Assembly: GCF_000143105.1 (NCBI RefSeq)
Contig: NW_014040831.1
Coordinates: forward strand, 2,958,974 to 3,022,973
Source of the DNA: Grosmannia clavigera kw1407
Taxonomy: Eukaryota > Ascomycota > Sordariomycetes > Ophiostomatales > Ophiostomataceae
Direction of reading: 5' to 3'
Length of the DNA: 64,000 bases
Within the stretch, counting starts at the first letter, position 1. Every line of letters begins with the position of its first letter. The notes below the pieces were generated by a model, which saw only the letters and a list, made by a program, of their open reading frames with translations, made no database searches and was not told the origin of the DNA. Made by a program: the position numbers and the translations under genes. This document shows, one piece after another, positions 63,247 to 64,000 of the stretch.

Positions 63247-64000
63247 TCAGCGGTGAACCTCGGTGACCTTGCAGGCCCAGCCCGATCCCTTGGACAGCAG
63301 CGGCAGGCTTCGATATATAGTCAGCATTATGTGGCACAAAAAGAACAATAATGAGATGAGAGAGGCGGAGAAGCTGAAAACATACCTTGCACCCAGGCAC
63401 CAACCGAGCTCGTTGTCCTTAATCTTCTTGGCAATGCGCACCTCACGATCAATCGGCATCTCGTAACCAGTGTGCACCAGGGCCAGCATGAAGTTGAGAT
63501 CCATGCAGTGTTCCGGACGGCCGTCCAGCTCCTCCAGCGCGCCCGGGACGGCCGAGAACACGTCCCAGGCAGCCGGCCCACTGCACACGGTGTTTGCCAG
63601 CTCGTGCATCTCCCGCAGCGTAAACGACTCCGGCATTCCAAGCGGCTGCGTGCGGTCGAAGAAGTACGACAGGAAGTACACGGCCTCCTTGGAAAACGTC
63701 TTGGCAATTGATGGCTGGTGCACGCCGTTAAACGAGCAGGGTGCCAGCTTGCACTCGGCCTCCTTGCGCAAAATCCGCTCTGCCAGGTTGCGGCACTGCG
63801 CCGGTGCTGCCTTGGTAGGACCCGTCATGTTGAACTCGGCCTGGGCGCCCAGCGGGTGGTCGTCGCCCAGTTTCACCTTGACCGTCTTTTGCATGCCCAC
63901 GGCGAAGCACGGGTTCACCACAGGGGCCTTAGCCCAAGCGGTAGTCGTGGCGTCCTTGTTGGCCGCCAGCAGGTCGTCCACAAGCTCCTTGAGAATGGCC
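63247..64000 (-). CDS. GDA1/CD39-family nucleoside diphosphatase, C-terminal part
   Basis: Two exons are in view on the minus strand: from beyond the window edge to 63386, then 63307-63247. The 78-nt intron begins GTATGT and ends AAG, joining NELGWCLGA to SLPLLSKG. About 225 residues are visible, and the start codon and the apyrase catalytic motifs lie outside. Family sequence includes NPCFAVGM, a Cys-rich segment (ECKLAPCSFNGVHQPS), a YFFDRT block, and CMDLNFMLALVHTGYEMP. Golgi guanosine diphosphatase converts the GDP released by mannosyltransferases to GMP, which allows GDP-mannose exchange. Gda1 rather than a broader apyrase is likely from these blocks but cannot be proved from the fragment. 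Confidence 0.85.
   Translation of the reverse strand, partial: AILKELVDDLLAANKDATTTAWAKAPVVNPCFAVGMQKTVKVKLGDDHPLGAQAEFNMTGPTKAAPAQCRNLAERILRKEAECKLAPCSFNGVHQPSIAKTFSKEAVYFLSYFFDRTQPLGMPESFTLREMHELANTVCSGPAAWDVFSAVPGALEELDGRPEHCMDLNFMLALVHTGYEMPIDREVRIAKKIKDNELGWCLGARYVFSFSASLISLLFFLCHIMLTIYRSLPLLSKGSGWACKVTEVHR

Overview
This window is nuclear DNA from a filamentous ascomycete, most likely a Sordariomycete; the exact genus cannot be fixed from the sequence. The evidence is short spliceosomal introns of about 50-100 nt with GTRNGY donors and CTAAC-like branch points, GC-rich third codon positions, CT-rich leaders, and fungal-type orthologues (cytoplasmic dynein heavy chain, Spb1, Ypt7, SCAP, a CCG-1/GRG-1-like stress protein). 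There are no bacterial operons, CRISPR arrays or intact transposons.

Layout. 1-3691 has no supportable gene. 3692-5636 (+) is a senescence/spartin-domain protein. 6173-8629 (+) is a gamma-tubulin complex GCP4-type protein. 10266-12602 (+) is a glutamine-rich protein with a FAR1-type zinc domain. 14041-27375 (+) is the dynein heavy chain, an uninterrupted 13.3-kb frame. 27609-28513 (+) is a dolichyl-pyrophosphatase-type PAP2 enzyme. 29150-31520 (-) is a seven-helix receptor-like protein. 34328-35074 (-) is an EBP-family (EXPERA) protein. 35352-35668 (-) is a three-exon CCG-1/GRG-1 homologue. 37143-37214 (+) is tRNA-Glu(CTC). 37692-39353 (+) is an unrecognised low-complexity protein. 39845-40870 (-) is a divergent 14-3-3-like protein. 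44443-48105 (-) is SCAP. 49403-50820 (+) is a JMJD7-type JmjC protein. 50939-53728 (-) is Spb1. 54395-56817 (+) is a Cdt2/DTL-like WD40 protein. 57468-59140 (-) is an SLC35F-type transporter. 59835-60799 (-) is Ypt7/Rab7. 61468-62925 (+) is the fungal 'magnesium chelatase-like' family. 63247-64000 (-) is the C-terminal part of a GDA1/CD39 nucleotidase.

The genes are mostly conserved housekeeping loci, so this is an ordinary chromosomal region and I see no convincing new defence or mobile system. Loose themes are microtubule function (GCP4 and dynein, 5.4 kb apart) and sterol biology (EBP-like enzyme and SCAP, 9.4 kb apart). Neither grouping is evidence of a cluster.

The less ordinary observations are two short words (TACGGAGTA and TACGACGTA) that recur in the non-coding gaps; a candidate 28-nt intron in the Cdt2-like gene; a strong change of codon-ending preference inside the dynein gene that opens very long antisense frames; a 14-3-3 relative with an altered ligand groove; and a FAR1 domain fused to long PQH and AQQ repeats. 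Exon boundaries were read by eye from splice motifs, frame continuity and remembered family sequences, so they need transcript support.
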